Source: Rothia santali (lineage in GTDB: Bacteria > Actinomycetota > Actinomycetes > Actinomycetales > Micrococcaceae). Taken from it: a DNA stretch of 64,000 bases. The notes under the pieces are model-generated. The model saw only the letters and a list, made by a program, of their open reading frames with translations. It searched no databases and was not told the origin of the DNA. The position numbers and the translations under genes were made by a program. Location: positions 1 to 64,000 of the forward strand of contig NZ_JANAFB010000016.1 of assembly GCF_024199905.1 (NCBI RefSeq), in the 5' to 3' direction. The first letter of the stretch is position 1; every line of letters begins with the position of its first letter. Positions 36,392 through 45,219 of the stretch are shown piece after piece.

Positions 36392-38434
36392 GTGACCGAA
36401 ACTACCGACCTGCTGCCGGGTACGGACCGTGCGGAGTCAGCTCCGGCGGATCAGCCTCGTGAGAAGAACGAGGCGGCAGACCAGCAGAACAGCACTCCGT
36501 CGTCGGGCGGCCAGAAGTCGCAGGGCGGCCTGAGCGCCCTGAAGCTCGCGCAGCTGCAGGCCCTGGCCTCGCAGCTGGGCATCACCGGCGCCCGCCGCAT
36601 GCGCAAGTCCGCCTTGGTGGAGGCCATCGCCGCCCACCAGCGCGGTTCGGCCGTGGCCGACCGCGAGGCCGCCAAGGCCCAGGAGCCCGCCGCGGCGGAG
36701 AAGAAGCCCGCCGCCGAGCAGGCGTCGGGCGCGGAGGGCGAGCAGCCCGCCAAGCGCACCCGCTCCCGCCGCAAGTCCGAGCCGGCGACCGAGACCGCGC
36801 AGGCCCCCGAGGCCGCCGAGGAGTCCCAGGGCTCCGAGGAGGGCGCCGCTTCCGAGGACCGGTCCTCGCAGCAGGATCGCGGCTCCCGCCGCGGCCGCGG
36901 CGGGAAGGCCAAGGACCAGAAGGACGCCAGGGAGCAGTCCGAGGGCGCCAAGGATGGCGCCAAGGGCGGTGACCGCGAGGGCAAGGGCAACGACCGCGGC
37001 AAGGACGGCGGCGACCGCGGCAAGGATGGCAACGACCGCGGGCGCGGCGGCCGCAAGAACGACCGGGGCAACGACAGCCGGGGCGAGAACCGCGGCAACG
37101 ACAACCGGAACGAGAACCGCGGCAACGACAACCGGGGCAACGACAACCGCGGCAACAACGGCCCGGACGACGACGGCCGCGGCGGCCGCAACCGCCGCAA
37201 CCGCAACCGCAACGACCGCCGGGACCGCCGCCGCGGCCGCGCCAACGGCCCCGAGGTGGACGACACCGAGGTGACCGAGGACGACGTCCTGCTGCCCGTG
37301 GCCGGCATCCTGGACGTGCTGGACAACTACGCCTTCGTCCGCACCTCCGGCTACCTGCCCGGCCCCAACGACGTCTACGTCTCGCTCGCCCAGGTCAAGA
37401 AGCACCACCTGCGCAAGGGCGACGCCGTCGTCGGCGCCATCCGCGCCCCGCGGGACGGCGAGAACCAGGGCAACGCGCGCCAGAAGTTCAACGCCCTGGT
37501 GCAGCTGACCAGCGTCAACGGCAAGAAGACCGACGAGCTGAGCCACCGCGTCGAGTTCAACAAGCTCACCCCGCTCTACCCGACCGAGCGGCTGCGCCTC
37601 GAGACCGAGCAGAAGAAGATCGGCCCCCGCGTGGTGGACCTGATCGCCCCGATCGGCAAGGGCCAGCGCGGCCTGATCGTCTCCCCGCCCAAGGCCGGCA
37701 AGACGCTCATGCTGCAGTCCATCGCCAACGCGATCACGACCAACAACCCCGAGGTCCACCTCATGATGGTGCTGGTCGACGAGCGCCCCGAGGAAGTCAC
37801 GGACATGCAGCGCACGGTCAAGGGCGAGGTCATCGCCTCGACCTTCGACCGCCCCGCCGACGACCACACCACGGTCGCGGAGCTGGCGATCGAGCGGGCC
37901 AAGCGGCTGGTGGAGCTGGGGCACGACGTCGTCGTGCTGCTGGACTCCATGACCCGCCTGGGCCGCGCGTACAACCTCTCCGCCCCGGCGTCGGGCCGCA
38001 TCCTCACCGGCGGCGTCGACTCCGCCGCGCTGTACCCGCCCAAGCGCTTCTTCGGCGCGGCGCGCAACATCGAGGAGGGCGGCTCGCTGACCATCCTCGC
38101 GACCGCGCTGGTGGAGACCGGTTCCAAGATGGACGAGGTCATCTTCGAGGAGTTCAAGGGCACCGGCAACATGGAGCTGCGCCTCTCGCGCAACCTGGCC
38201 GACAAGCGCATCTTCCCGGCGGTGGACGTCAAGGAGTCCAGCACCCGCCGCGAGGAGAACCTGCTCTCGCCCGAGGAGATCAAGATCATGTGGCGCCTGC
38301 GCCGCGTGCTGGCCGGCCTCGACCAGCAGCAGGCCCTGGAGGTGCTCACGACCAAGCTGCGCGACACCCCCACCAACGTGCAGTTCCTCCTGCAGGTGCA
38401 GAAGACCACGCTGGGATCCAAGTCGGACGACTAG
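36392..38434 (+). CDS. rho: transcription termination factor Rho with extended Arg/Asn/Gly-rich domain
   Basis: Rho is the hexameric RNA translocase that ends transcription. The 680-residue protein has an N-terminal helix bundle (about 50-95, [18 protein letters not shown]), a very long hydrophilic insert (about 100-290), the RNA-binding cold-shock-like domain (about 290-420) and the ATPase core with PPKAGKT near 431-437. The insert ends in a block of NDRG/NDNRGEN/RGRGG-like repeats. Such Arg-rich inserts are known in Micrococcus and Streptomyces Rho and add RNA affinity. GTG 36392 follows GGGGGAAGGATCCTTC. A perfect hairpin follows the gene. Confidence 0.97.
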   Translation: MTETTDLLPGTDRAESAPADQPREKNEAADQQNSTPSSGGQKSQGGLSALKLAQLQALASQLGITGARRMRKSALVEAIAAHQRGSAVADREAAKAQEPAAAEKKPAAEQASGAEGEQPAKRTRSRRKSEPATETAQAPEAAEESQGSEEGAASEDRSSQQDRGSRRGRGGKAKDQKDAREQSEGAKDGAKGGDREGKGNDRGKDGGDRGKDGNDRGRGGRKNDRGNDSRGENRGNDNRNENRGNDNRGNDNRGNNGPDDDGRGGRNRRNRNRNDRRDRRRGRANGPEVDDTEVTEDDVLLPVAGILDVLDNYAFVRTSGYLPGPNDVYVSLAQVKKHHLRKGDAVVGAIRAPRDGENQGNARQKFNALVQLTSVNGKKTDELSHRVEFNKLTPLYPTERLRLETEQKKIGPRVVDLIAPIGKGQRGLIVSPPKAGKTLMLQSIANAITTNNPEVHLMMVLVDERPEEVTDMQRTVKGEVIASTFDRPADDHTTVAELAIERAKRLVELGHDVVVLLDSMTRLGRAYNLSAPASGRILTGGVDSAALYPPKRFFGAARNIEEGGSLTILATALVETGSKMDEVIFEEFKGTGNMELRLSRNLADKRIFPAVDVKESSTRREENLLSPEEIKIMWRLRRVLAGLDQQQALEVLTTKLRDTPTNVQFLLQVQKTTLGSKSDD

Positions 38435-38455
38435 TCCGCACGACCCACGACGACG

Positions 38456-38494
38456 CCGGGCGCGGCCCTCGGGAGCACCGAGGGCCGCGCCCGG
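38456..38494. terminator. hairpin between rho and prfA
   Basis: CCGGGCGCGGCCCTCGG and its exact complement form a 17-base stem around GAGCA (38473-38477). There is no U-tract, a frequent form in GC-rich Actinobacteria. Confidence 0.65.
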
Positions 38495-38582
38495 TGCCGT
38501 CGAGCCGCCCGTCGCCCCAGGCCGGCGCGGGCGCGTGGGATACTGGAGGCCGCACCCACCGACGCCGATGATCGAGGAACCC

Positions 38583-39662
38583 ATGTTCGAATCCATTCAG
38601 TCCCTCCTGGACGAGCACGCCGAGCTGCAGGAGCAGCTGGCGGACCCCGCCGTCCACGCCGACCCGGGCAAGGCCCGCCGGCTGGGGCGCCGCTACGCCG
38701 AGCTCAACGGGATCGTCGAGGCCCACCGGCGCGTCGTCGGGCTGGGGGACGACCTGGAGGCCGCCCGCGAGATGGCCGACGAGGACCCCGAGTTCGCGGC
38801 CGAGGCCACCGAGCTCGAGGAGCAGCTGACCGCGGCCCAGGAGCGCCTGCGCCGCCTGCTGATCCCGCGCGACCCCGACGACGGCCGCAACGTGATCCTC
38901 GAGGTCAAGGCGGGGGAGGGCGGTGACGAGTCGGCCCTGTTCGCCGGCGACCTGCTGCGGATGTACACCCGCTACGCCGAGACCAAGGGCTGGAAGACCG
39001 AGATCATCTCCTCCAACGACTCGGACCTGGGCGGGTACAAGGACGTCCAGGTCGCGATCAAGGGCTCCTCCAGCGACCCCGGCGAGGGCGTGTGGGCGCA
39101 CCTGAAGTACGAGGGCGGGGTGCACCGCGTCCAGCGCGTGCCCGTGACCGAGTCCCAGGGCCGCATCCACACCTCGGCGGCCGGCGTGCTGGTCTTCCCC
39201 GAGGTCGACGAGCCCGAGGAGGTCACGATCAGCCAGAACGACCTCAAGATCGACGTCTACCGCTCCTCGGGCCCGGGCGGGCAGTCGGTCAACACGACCG
39301 ACTCGGCGGTGCGCATCACGCACCTGCCCACCGGGATCGTCGTGGCCATGCAGAACGAGAAGTCGCAGCTGCAGAACCGCGAGGCCGCGATGCGCGTGCT
39401 CCGGGCGCGCCTGCTGGCCCACCAGCAGGAGCAGCTCGACGCCGAGGCGGCCGAGCACCGGAAGTCCCAGGTCAAGACCATGGACCGCTCCGAGCGCATC
39501 CGCACGTACAACTTCCCCGAGAACCGCATCGCGGACCACCGCACGGGGTACAAGGCCTACAACCTCGACCACGTCATGGGCGGGGACCTCGAGCCGGTGA
39601 TCCGCTCCGCGATCGCGATGGACGAGGAGCACCGCCTGGCCGCCCTCGGGCAGAACTCCTGA
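38583..39662 (+). CDS. prfA: peptide chain release factor 1
   Basis: RF1 reads UAA and UAG. The 359-residue protein has the RF1 tripeptide PVT at 187-189 and the catalytic GGQ at 232-234. I chose ATG 38583, which gives the family start [12 protein letters not shown]; earlier in-frame codons lie next to the terminator hairpin. prmC, whose product methylates the Gln of GGQ in both release factors, starts 4 bases after the stop. The gene for ribosomal protein bL31 (rpmE), which lies between rho and prfA in Mycobacterium, is absent here. Confidence 0.97.
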   Translation: MFESIQSLLDEHAELQEQLADPAVHADPGKARRLGRRYAELNGIVEAHRRVVGLGDDLEAAREMADEDPEFAAEATELEEQLTAAQERLRRLLIPRDPDDGRNVILEVKAGEGGDESALFAGDLLRMYTRYAETKGWKTEIISSNDSDLGGYKDVQVAIKGSSSDPGEGVWAHLKYEGGVHRVQRVPVTESQGRIHTSAAGVLVFPEVDEPEEVTISQNDLKIDVYRSSGPGGQSVNTTDSAVRITHLPTGIVVAMQNEKSQLQNREAAMRVLRARLLAHQQEQLDAEAAEHRKSQVKTMDRSERIRTYNFPENRIADHRTGYKAYNLDHVMGGDLEPVIRSAIAMDEEHRLAALGQNS

Positions 39663-39666
39663 CCCG

Positions 39667-40689
39667 GTGAGCGGGGAGGGGGCCGACGCCGTCCGCGGCG
39701 CCGGGGACGCGTCCGGCGCTATCCGGGGCACCGGGGACGTGTCCGGTGCGGAGGCGGCGGCCCGGGAACCGACCGCCGGGGCCGACCTCGGCGCGGCGGT
39801 CCGGGAGGCGGCCCGGACCCTGGCCCGGGCCGGAATCGCGACGCCGCGGGCCGACGCCGAGCTGCTCGCCGCCCACCTGATCTCCCGGGAGACCGGCGAG
39901 CCCGTGAGCCGCGGCGAGCTCGCCGCGCGCATGGTCACCGGTTCCTGGCCCGCCCCGGCGGGTTACGCGGAGCTGGTGGCCTCCCGCGCGGAGCGCATCC
40001 CCCTGCAGCACCTGACCGGCGAGGCGCACTTCCGGAACCTCACCCTGCGCGTGGGGCCCGGCGTCTTCGTCCCGCGCCCCGAGACCGAGGTGCTCGTGGA
40101 CGAGCTCAACGCCTTCCTCGCCGCGCGGGGCGAGGCGAGCCCGGTGGTGGTGGACCTCGCGACCGGCTCCGGGGCGCTGGCCCTGGCGGCCGCGCAGGAG
40201 AACCCCGGGGCGAGGGTCCTCGGCGTCGAGCTCAGCGAGGCCGCGCTGGCCTGGGCCCGGGCCAACGCCGAGGACCGCGCCGCGGCCGGCGACCGGCCGG
40301 TCGAGATCGTGGCCGGCGACGCCGCGACCGCGCTGCCCGAGCTGGAGGGCGCCGTCGCCGCCGTGCTCACCAACCCGCCCTACATCCCCGAGGACATGGT
40401 GCCCCGGGACCCGGAGGTCGCCCTCCACGACCCGGAGACCGCCCTGTACGGCGGCTCCCCGGACGGGATGCTCATCCCGACCGCGTTCGTCCGCCGCGCC
40501 GCCCGCCTGCTCGTCCCCGGGGGGCTGCTGATCATGGAGCACGCGGAGGTGCAGGCGGCCGCCGCGGCCGGGCTGTTCGCGGCCGAGGGCTTCACCGGCG
40601 TCGAGACCGTCCTCGACCTCACGGGGCGCGAGCGGGCCACGAAGGGATACGCTGGTGGGCGGGGCCCCGCCGCGCCGGGCGCCCCCTGA
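39667..40689 (+). CDS. prmC: release factor glutamine methyltransferase
   Basis: PrmC methylates the GGQ glutamine of RF1 and RF2 with S-adenosylmethionine. The 340-residue protein has about 35 extra N-terminal residues with repeats (GAGDASGAIRGTGDVSG), then the helical substrate-recognition domain, the AdoMet motif VVDLATGSGALAL (about 159-171) and the catalytic NPPY (236-239). GTG 39667 is translationally close to prfA. Another in-frame start further on, without the Gly/Ala-rich extension, cannot be excluded. Confidence 0.94.
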   Translation: MSGEGADAVRGAGDASGAIRGTGDVSGAEAAAREPTAGADLGAAVREAARTLARAGIATPRADAELLAAHLISRETGEPVSRGELAARMVTGSWPAPAGYAELVASRAERIPLQHLTGEAHFRNLTLRVGPGVFVPRPETEVLVDELNAFLAARGEASPVVVDLATGSGALALAAAQENPGARVLGVELSEAALAWARANAEDRAAAGDRPVEIVAGDAATALPELEGAVAAVLTNPPYIPEDMVPRDPEVALHDPETALYGGSPDGMLIPTAFVRRAARLLVPGGLLIMEHAEVQAAAAAGLFAAEGFTGVETVLDLTGRERATKGYAGGRGPAAPGAP

Positions 40690-40759
40690 ACCGGACCGCG
40701 CCGGGACGCGAGAGGCCCGCGTCGGCGCGCCACCCCCACGAGACGAAAGTAACCGAACC

Positions 40760-41981
40760 GTGACCGCAACCGTCTATTCCGTCACCAGCCCCGACGAGCG
40801 CGAGGCGGCCCTCGAGGCCGCCACCGCGGCGCTGTCGGCCGGCAGGACCGTGGTGATCCCCACCGACACCGTCTACGGGATCGCCGCCGACGCCTTCTCC
40901 CGCGGAGGGGTCCGGCAGCTGCTGGCGGCCAAGGGGCGCTCCCGCCGGATGCCCCCGCCCGTCCTGATCGCCGACCCCGGGGTGCTCCCGGGTCTGGCCG
41001 ACGACGTCGGGGAGCAGGCCCGGGCGCTGGCCGAGGCGTTCTGGCCCGGGGCCCTGACCCTGATCGTCTACGCCCAGCCGTCCCTGAACTGGGACCTGGG
41101 GGAGACCTCCGGGACCGTGGGGCTGCGCGTGCCCGACGACGAGCTGGCCCGGGAGCTGCTGCGCCGCACCGGCCCGCTGGCCGTCTCCAGCGCCAACCGG
41201 ACCGGGCGCGCGGCGGCGACCGACGCCGGGGAGGCCCTCGAGCAGCTCGGCGAGCGGGTCGAGGCGATCCTGGACGACGGGCCCCGCCCGGTCGGGCGCG
41301 CCGAGGGGGTCGCGAGCGCCGACGTCGCGCCCTCGACGATCGTGGACGCGACCGGGGACCACCTCGTCGTCGTGCGCCTGGGCGCGATCAGCATGGAGCG
41401 GCTGCGCGAGGTGGCCCCCGACGTCGTGACGCGCGAGGAGCTGCGGGAGCGCCGCCGGGCCTCGGCCGCGCCCACGGCCGCGGAGACCGGTGAGGACCTC
41501 GTGGCCGGATCCTCGGCGCCGTCCGGGTCCACCGTTGCCGCCGGGTCCGCCGGGTCCGCCGGTGTCGCCGCGGCGTCGGCCGGGAGCGCGGCGGGCGCCG
41601 CCTCGGCCCGGCCGGTGGTGGACCAGATGCGATCCCGCCCCGAGGGCGAGGACGGCCGGAGGCCGCCGCGCGGCGCGCCGCCAGGACGAGGCCCCCACCC
41701 GTCCGCTGGGCGCCGCCTCGGCCCGCGACCTGGTCTTCGGCGCCTCGGCCGCCCCGGACGCCGCCGCCACCGACGCCGCCGCCCCCGCCACCGACGCCGC
41801 CACCCGGGAAGCCGCCGCCCCCGTGTCCGCCGCCCCGAACGGGACCGACGCCGCCGCCCCAGAAGGGACCGATGCCGCAGCCCCGGAGGCCGCCGAACCG
41901 GACACGGGAGCGAACGCGGGCGAGGGCCAGCCCGGCCCCGATTCGGACCGCCCCGAGTCAGACCGGCCCGACTCCGCCTGA
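40760..41981 (+). CDS. tsaC: L-threonylcarbamoyladenylate synthase (Sua5/YrdC/TsaC) with apparent frameshift in the C-terminal tail
   Basis: The enzyme makes threonylcarbamoyl-AMP for the t6A modification of tRNAs reading ANN codons. The YrdC core occupies about residues 10-215, with VVIPTDTVYGIAADAF, the KGRSRRMPPPVLI stretch and SSANRTGRAAA. GTG 40760 begins the family sequence. After about residue 295 the opening frame becomes Arg/Pro-rich nonsense-like sequence. The +1 frame instead reads ARRQDEAPTRPLGAASARDL and an Ala/Asp/Thr repeat tail to a stop at 41981. Removing one base between about 41640 and 41690 joins the two into 406 residues. The enzymatic core is intact either way. Without correction the frame runs to 42022. 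Confidence 0.85.
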
Positions 41982-42034
41982 CCGCAGCGGCCGAGAACGC
42001 GACGCCTCGCTTCATCCCTTGAAGCCGGCGTGCC

Positions 42035-43090
42035 TCAGCGCTTGGAGCCGGCGGCCGTGTGCGCCTGCCGCAGCACCGACCCGATGCGGCGCTCGGGCAG
42101 CAGCCCGCGCTGCTCGACCCAGGAGTCGTCCTGGCCCTGCCCGAAGAGCATCAGCTCGAGCCGCCGCACCGCCCCGTGGAAGCGCTCGTTCAGCGCCGAG
42201 GAGACGCCGTAGCCCGAGCCCACCACGGCTCGCGCCAGCACGTCCGGCAGGTGGTGCGGGCGGCGTCGGCCGGCGTCCCGGATCACGGAGCCGGTGGTCG
42301 CGCCCTCCCAGGGCTGCAGCACGATCGGCGGCAGCTGCTCGTCCAGGGTCCCCACGCCGACGACGAACTCGGCCAGCGCGTGCACCGAGGTCACCGGCGT
42401 CGGGCGGTCCCCGCGCCCGGCCACCGAGGCGAGGAACGAGGAGGAGACCCGCGCGAGCGAGGCGGTGGTGTTGCGGCCCGAGCCCTGCACCGAGGTCGCG
42501 CGCACGATGCACAGCTGCGCGGCATGGTGCGGGTGGACCGAGACCGGGTTGGTGCTCGGCGCGGCCGGGAACGAGGAGCCCGGGGAGCCGGGGGCCGCGC
42601 CGGCCTCGGCGGTCGCGGTGATCAGCTCGCGCAGGCGCAGCAGGCAGTCCTCGCCCAGCGCCTTGGAGAACGAGTAGGCGGAGAACGGCGAGGTGGCCTC
42701 GCTGGAGTCGAGGACCGGCCGGGAGCCCTGGACGGCCGCCGAGCTCAGGTGGATGACGCGCTGCACGCCGGTCCGCTGGGCCGCGACGGCGACCACGGCC
42801 GGCAGCAGCGCGTTGGCGCCGATGAGCGAGGAGAGGTCCTGCTGGTCCGGGGCGGAGAGCCCCGCCGCGTTGACCACGACCTCGGCCCCGGCGAACGTGT
42901 CCGCGAGGTAGTCGATGACGGACTGGAGGCGCCGCGCCTCCGCGATGATCTGGCCGGATGAGTCGGCGGACGTCGCCAGGCGGGGTGCCGCGACCGGGGC
43001 CGCGCTGATGCCCTCCTGCTGCAGACGAGTCATGATGGCGGAGCCCGTGAAGCCGGTGGCTCCCAGGACCCGCCAGGTGGACTGGCTCAT
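42035..43090 (-). CDS. NAD-dependent epimerase/dehydratase family protein (extended SDR)
   Basis: The 351-residue protein has the extended-SDR nucleotide motif GATGFTGSAI (about 9-18), an acidic/NAA stretch VVVNAAGLS (about 72-80), LSSAAVQG, and the catalytic YSFSK (YxxxK, about 139-143). It is leftward, divergent from the two-domain glycosyltransferase gene, and is the first member of the polysaccharide block inserted between tsaC and wecA. The likely role is modification of a nucleotide sugar or lipid-linked sugar; no specific substrate is visible. ATG 43090 starts MSQSTWRVLGATG, with GAAAGCGAGGAAGC upstream. Confidence 0.8.
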   Translation of the reverse strand: MSQSTWRVLGATGFTGSAIMTRLQQEGISAAPVAAPRLATSADSSGQIIAEARRLQSVIDYLADTFAGAEVVVNAAGLSAPDQQDLSSLIGANALLPAVVAVAAQRTGVQRVIHLSSAAVQGSRPVLDSSEATSPFSAYSFSKALGEDCLLRLRELITATAEAGAAPGSPGSSFPAAPSTNPVSVHPHHAAQLCIVRATSVQGSGRNTTASLARVSSSFLASVAGRGDRPTPVTSVHALAEFVVGVGTLDEQLPPIVLQPWEGATTGSVIRDAGRRRPHHLPDVLARAVVGSGYGVSSALNERFHGAVRRLELMLFGQGQDDSWVEQRGLLPERRIGSVLRQAHTAAGSKR

Positions 43091-43153
43091 GCTTCCTCGC
43101 TTTCGTGGACCGGACGGTCTGCGGGTGCGCCGGAATTCCCAGGTGCCTCGCGC

Positions 43154-43159
43154 TAGACT
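43154..43159 (+). promoter_or_regulatory. -10 element of the polysaccharide/wecA transcript
   Basis: TAGACT precedes an in-frame ATG (43165) by 5 bases and the preferred GTG start of the glycosyltransferase by 131 bases. It lies in the 200-base divergent gap opposite the SDR gene. Confidence 0.4.
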
Positions 43160-43290
43160 GTCCTATGCCGTTCGCGGGGGCGTCGACGGACGCCCCTCGC
43201 TACCACCTTACTGATGAGATCACGCGATGCCGCCGCAGGACCCGCGCCGGGCGCGCGCGACGGCGCATCGACGTGATGGGAGAGGAATTC

Positions 43291-45219
43291 GTGCGATCCA
43301 ACCGCGCCAGTGACCGCGGCGCGCAGCCGCGGCCCCGAGTGGTGGCCGTCGTGGTGACCTACAACCGGCTGGGCCTGCTCGAGAAGACCCTGAGCGGCAT
43401 CGCCTCCGGCTCCTCCGTCCCGGAGCGCGTGGTGCTGGTGGACAACGCCTCGACGGACGGCACCGCCGCGTTCCTCCGCGACCTGGACTACCCGCTCCCG
43501 CTCGACGTCGTGCGCCTGGGGGAGAACCTGGGCGGCGCCGGCGGATTCACCGCCGGGATCGACCGCGCCCTGCACGCCCACGGGGCGGACCTCGTGTGGG
43601 TCATGGACGACGACACCGAGCCGCTCGAGCAGACCCTCGAGGCCTCGCTCGCGGCGTGGGAGGGCTACGCCGCGGACCCGGCCGATCGCCCCGCCTTCGT
43701 CGCGAGCCGCGTGGTCTGGAGCGACGGCCGCGAGCACCCCATGAACTCGATGATCGAGCGGATCGGCGCCGGGTCCCGGCGTCGGCGGCTGGCGGCGGCC
43801 GTGGGCGCCCGGAGCGTCCGCAGCGGCTCCTTCGTGTCCCTGCTGATGGACGGCGCCGCGATGCGCCGGGCCGGCCTGCCGCACGCCGACTACTTCATCT
43901 GGAACGACGACTTCGAGTACTCGACCCGGCTGGCGCGCCACGCGGACGCCCTCGAGGTGCCCGGCTCGGTCGTCGCGCACCACACCAAGACCTTCGGCAC
44001 CACCGACGCGGCCCCCGGCCCCCGCTTCTACTACGACGTGCGCAACAAGCTGTGGGTCTTCACCCGCAGCCGCTCGCTGGCCCCGTGGGAGAAGGTGCTC
44101 TACGGCGGGGCCACGGCCCGGCTCTGGTGGCGCACCGTGCGCCGCAACGGCCTCACGCCCCAGCTGCGGGACTGCCTGCTGCGCGGCGTGCGAGACGCGC
44201 TGCGCCCTCCCCGGCCCAACGACGTCGTCCTGGCCGGCTCCTACGACCTCGCCGCCCACGGCGTGCCCGGCGAGGTCCCCGCGGGCGGTGCGGCCGCTGA
44301 CGCCGGCGAGCCCCCCGCCTTCAGCCTCCTGATGCCCGTCTACTCCCGCGACCGCCCCGGGCAGCTCCGGGCGGCGCTGGCCTCGAGCACGTGGGAGCAG
44401 ACCCTGCCCCCGGCCGAGGCCGTGCTGGTCCTGGACGGCCCCGTCGGCCCCGAGCTCGACGCCGAGATCGCCTCCCTCGAGGACGAGGCGGCCGGGAGGG
44501 GCCTGCCGCTGACCGTCCTGCGCCTGCCCGAGCACCGCGGCCTGCCCGCGGCCCTGAACGCCGGCCTCGAGCGCTGCACCCTGCCGATCGTCGCCCGCGC
44601 CGACGCCGACGACGTCTCCCTCCCGTCCCGCTTCGCCCGCCAGATCCCCCTGGTCGCGGACGGCTTCCTCGACGTCCTGGGCTCCGCGATGTACGAGGCG
44701 GGCGAGGACCTGGGCACCGTCCAGGCCGTGCGCCGCGTCGAGACCGAGCCGGCCCGGATCCGCAGCATCGCCCGCGGCCGGAACCCCCTGTGCCACCCCA
44801 GCGTGGTCTTCCGCGCCGACGCCGTGCGCGAGGTCGGGGGCTACCAGGAGGTCCCGGGCGCCGAGGACTACGACCTCTGGATCCGCATGATGCGCGCGGG
44901 CCACCGCATCGGCAACATCGCCGAGCCGCTGGTGATCTACCGCGCCGGGAGCGGGGCCTGGCGCCGCCGCGGCGGCCTGGGCGCGCTGCGCCGCGAGCTG
45001 AGCCTCCAGCGGCACCTGCGCGAGACCGGCTTCGTCTCCCGCCCCCGCTGGGCGCGCAACGTCCTCGTGCGGGGGCTGTACCGCCTCGTGCCGACCGCGG
45101 GGCGGATCGAGGCCTACCGCCGTCTCGTGGGCTCGCGCGGGGCCGGAGCCGCGGGACCCGGCGTCCCGGAGCCCCCGGGCCCGGGCCGCGCATCGGGGGC
45201 GGGGGAGGACCGCGCATGA
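43291..45219 (+). CDS. two-domain family 2 glycosyltransferase (GT2-GT2 fusion)
   Basis: The protein carries two GT2 domains. The first (about residues 12-290, from VVAVVVTYNR, with MDDDTEP and NDDFEYSTR) resembles galactofuranosyl/rhamnosyl transferases. The second (about 345-600, from FSLLMPVYSRDRPGQL, with RADADDVSLPSR and EDYDLWIRM) resembles transferases of exopolysaccharide clusters. Each has its own DxD-type site, so two successive sugar transfers are plausible. GTG 43291 is chosen for the AGAGGAATTC ribosome site. A leaderless start at ATG 43165 would add a 42-residue Arg-rich extension. The stop overlaps the next ATG. Confidence 0.85.
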   Translation: MRSNRASDRGAQPRPRVVAVVVTYNRLGLLEKTLSGIASGSSVPERVVLVDNASTDGTAAFLRDLDYPLPLDVVRLGENLGGAGGFTAGIDRALHAHGADLVWVMDDDTEPLEQTLEASLAAWEGYAADPADRPAFVASRVVWSDGREHPMNSMIERIGAGSRRRRLAAAVGARSVRSGSFVSLLMDGAAMRRAGLPHADYFIWNDDFEYSTRLARHADALEVPGSVVAHHTKTFGTTDAAPGPRFYYDVRNKLWVFTRSRSLAPWEKVLYGGATARLWWRTVRRNGLTPQLRDCLLRGVRDALRPPRPNDVVLAGSYDLAAHGVPGEVPAGGAAADAGEPPAFSLLMPVYSRDRPGQLRAALASSTWEQTLPPAEAVLVLDGPVGPELDAEIASLEDEAAGRGLPLTVLRLPEHRGLPAALNAGLERCTLPIVARADADDVSLPSRFARQIPLVADGFLDVLGSAMYEAGEDLGTVQAVRRVETEPARIRSIARGRNPLCHPSVVFRADAVREVGGYQEVPGAEDYDLWIRMMRAGHRIGNIAEPLVIYRAGSGAWRRRGGLGALRRELSLQRHLRETGFVSRPRWARNVLVRGLYRLVPTAGRIEAYRRLVGSRGAGAAGPGVPEPPGPGRASGAGEDRA

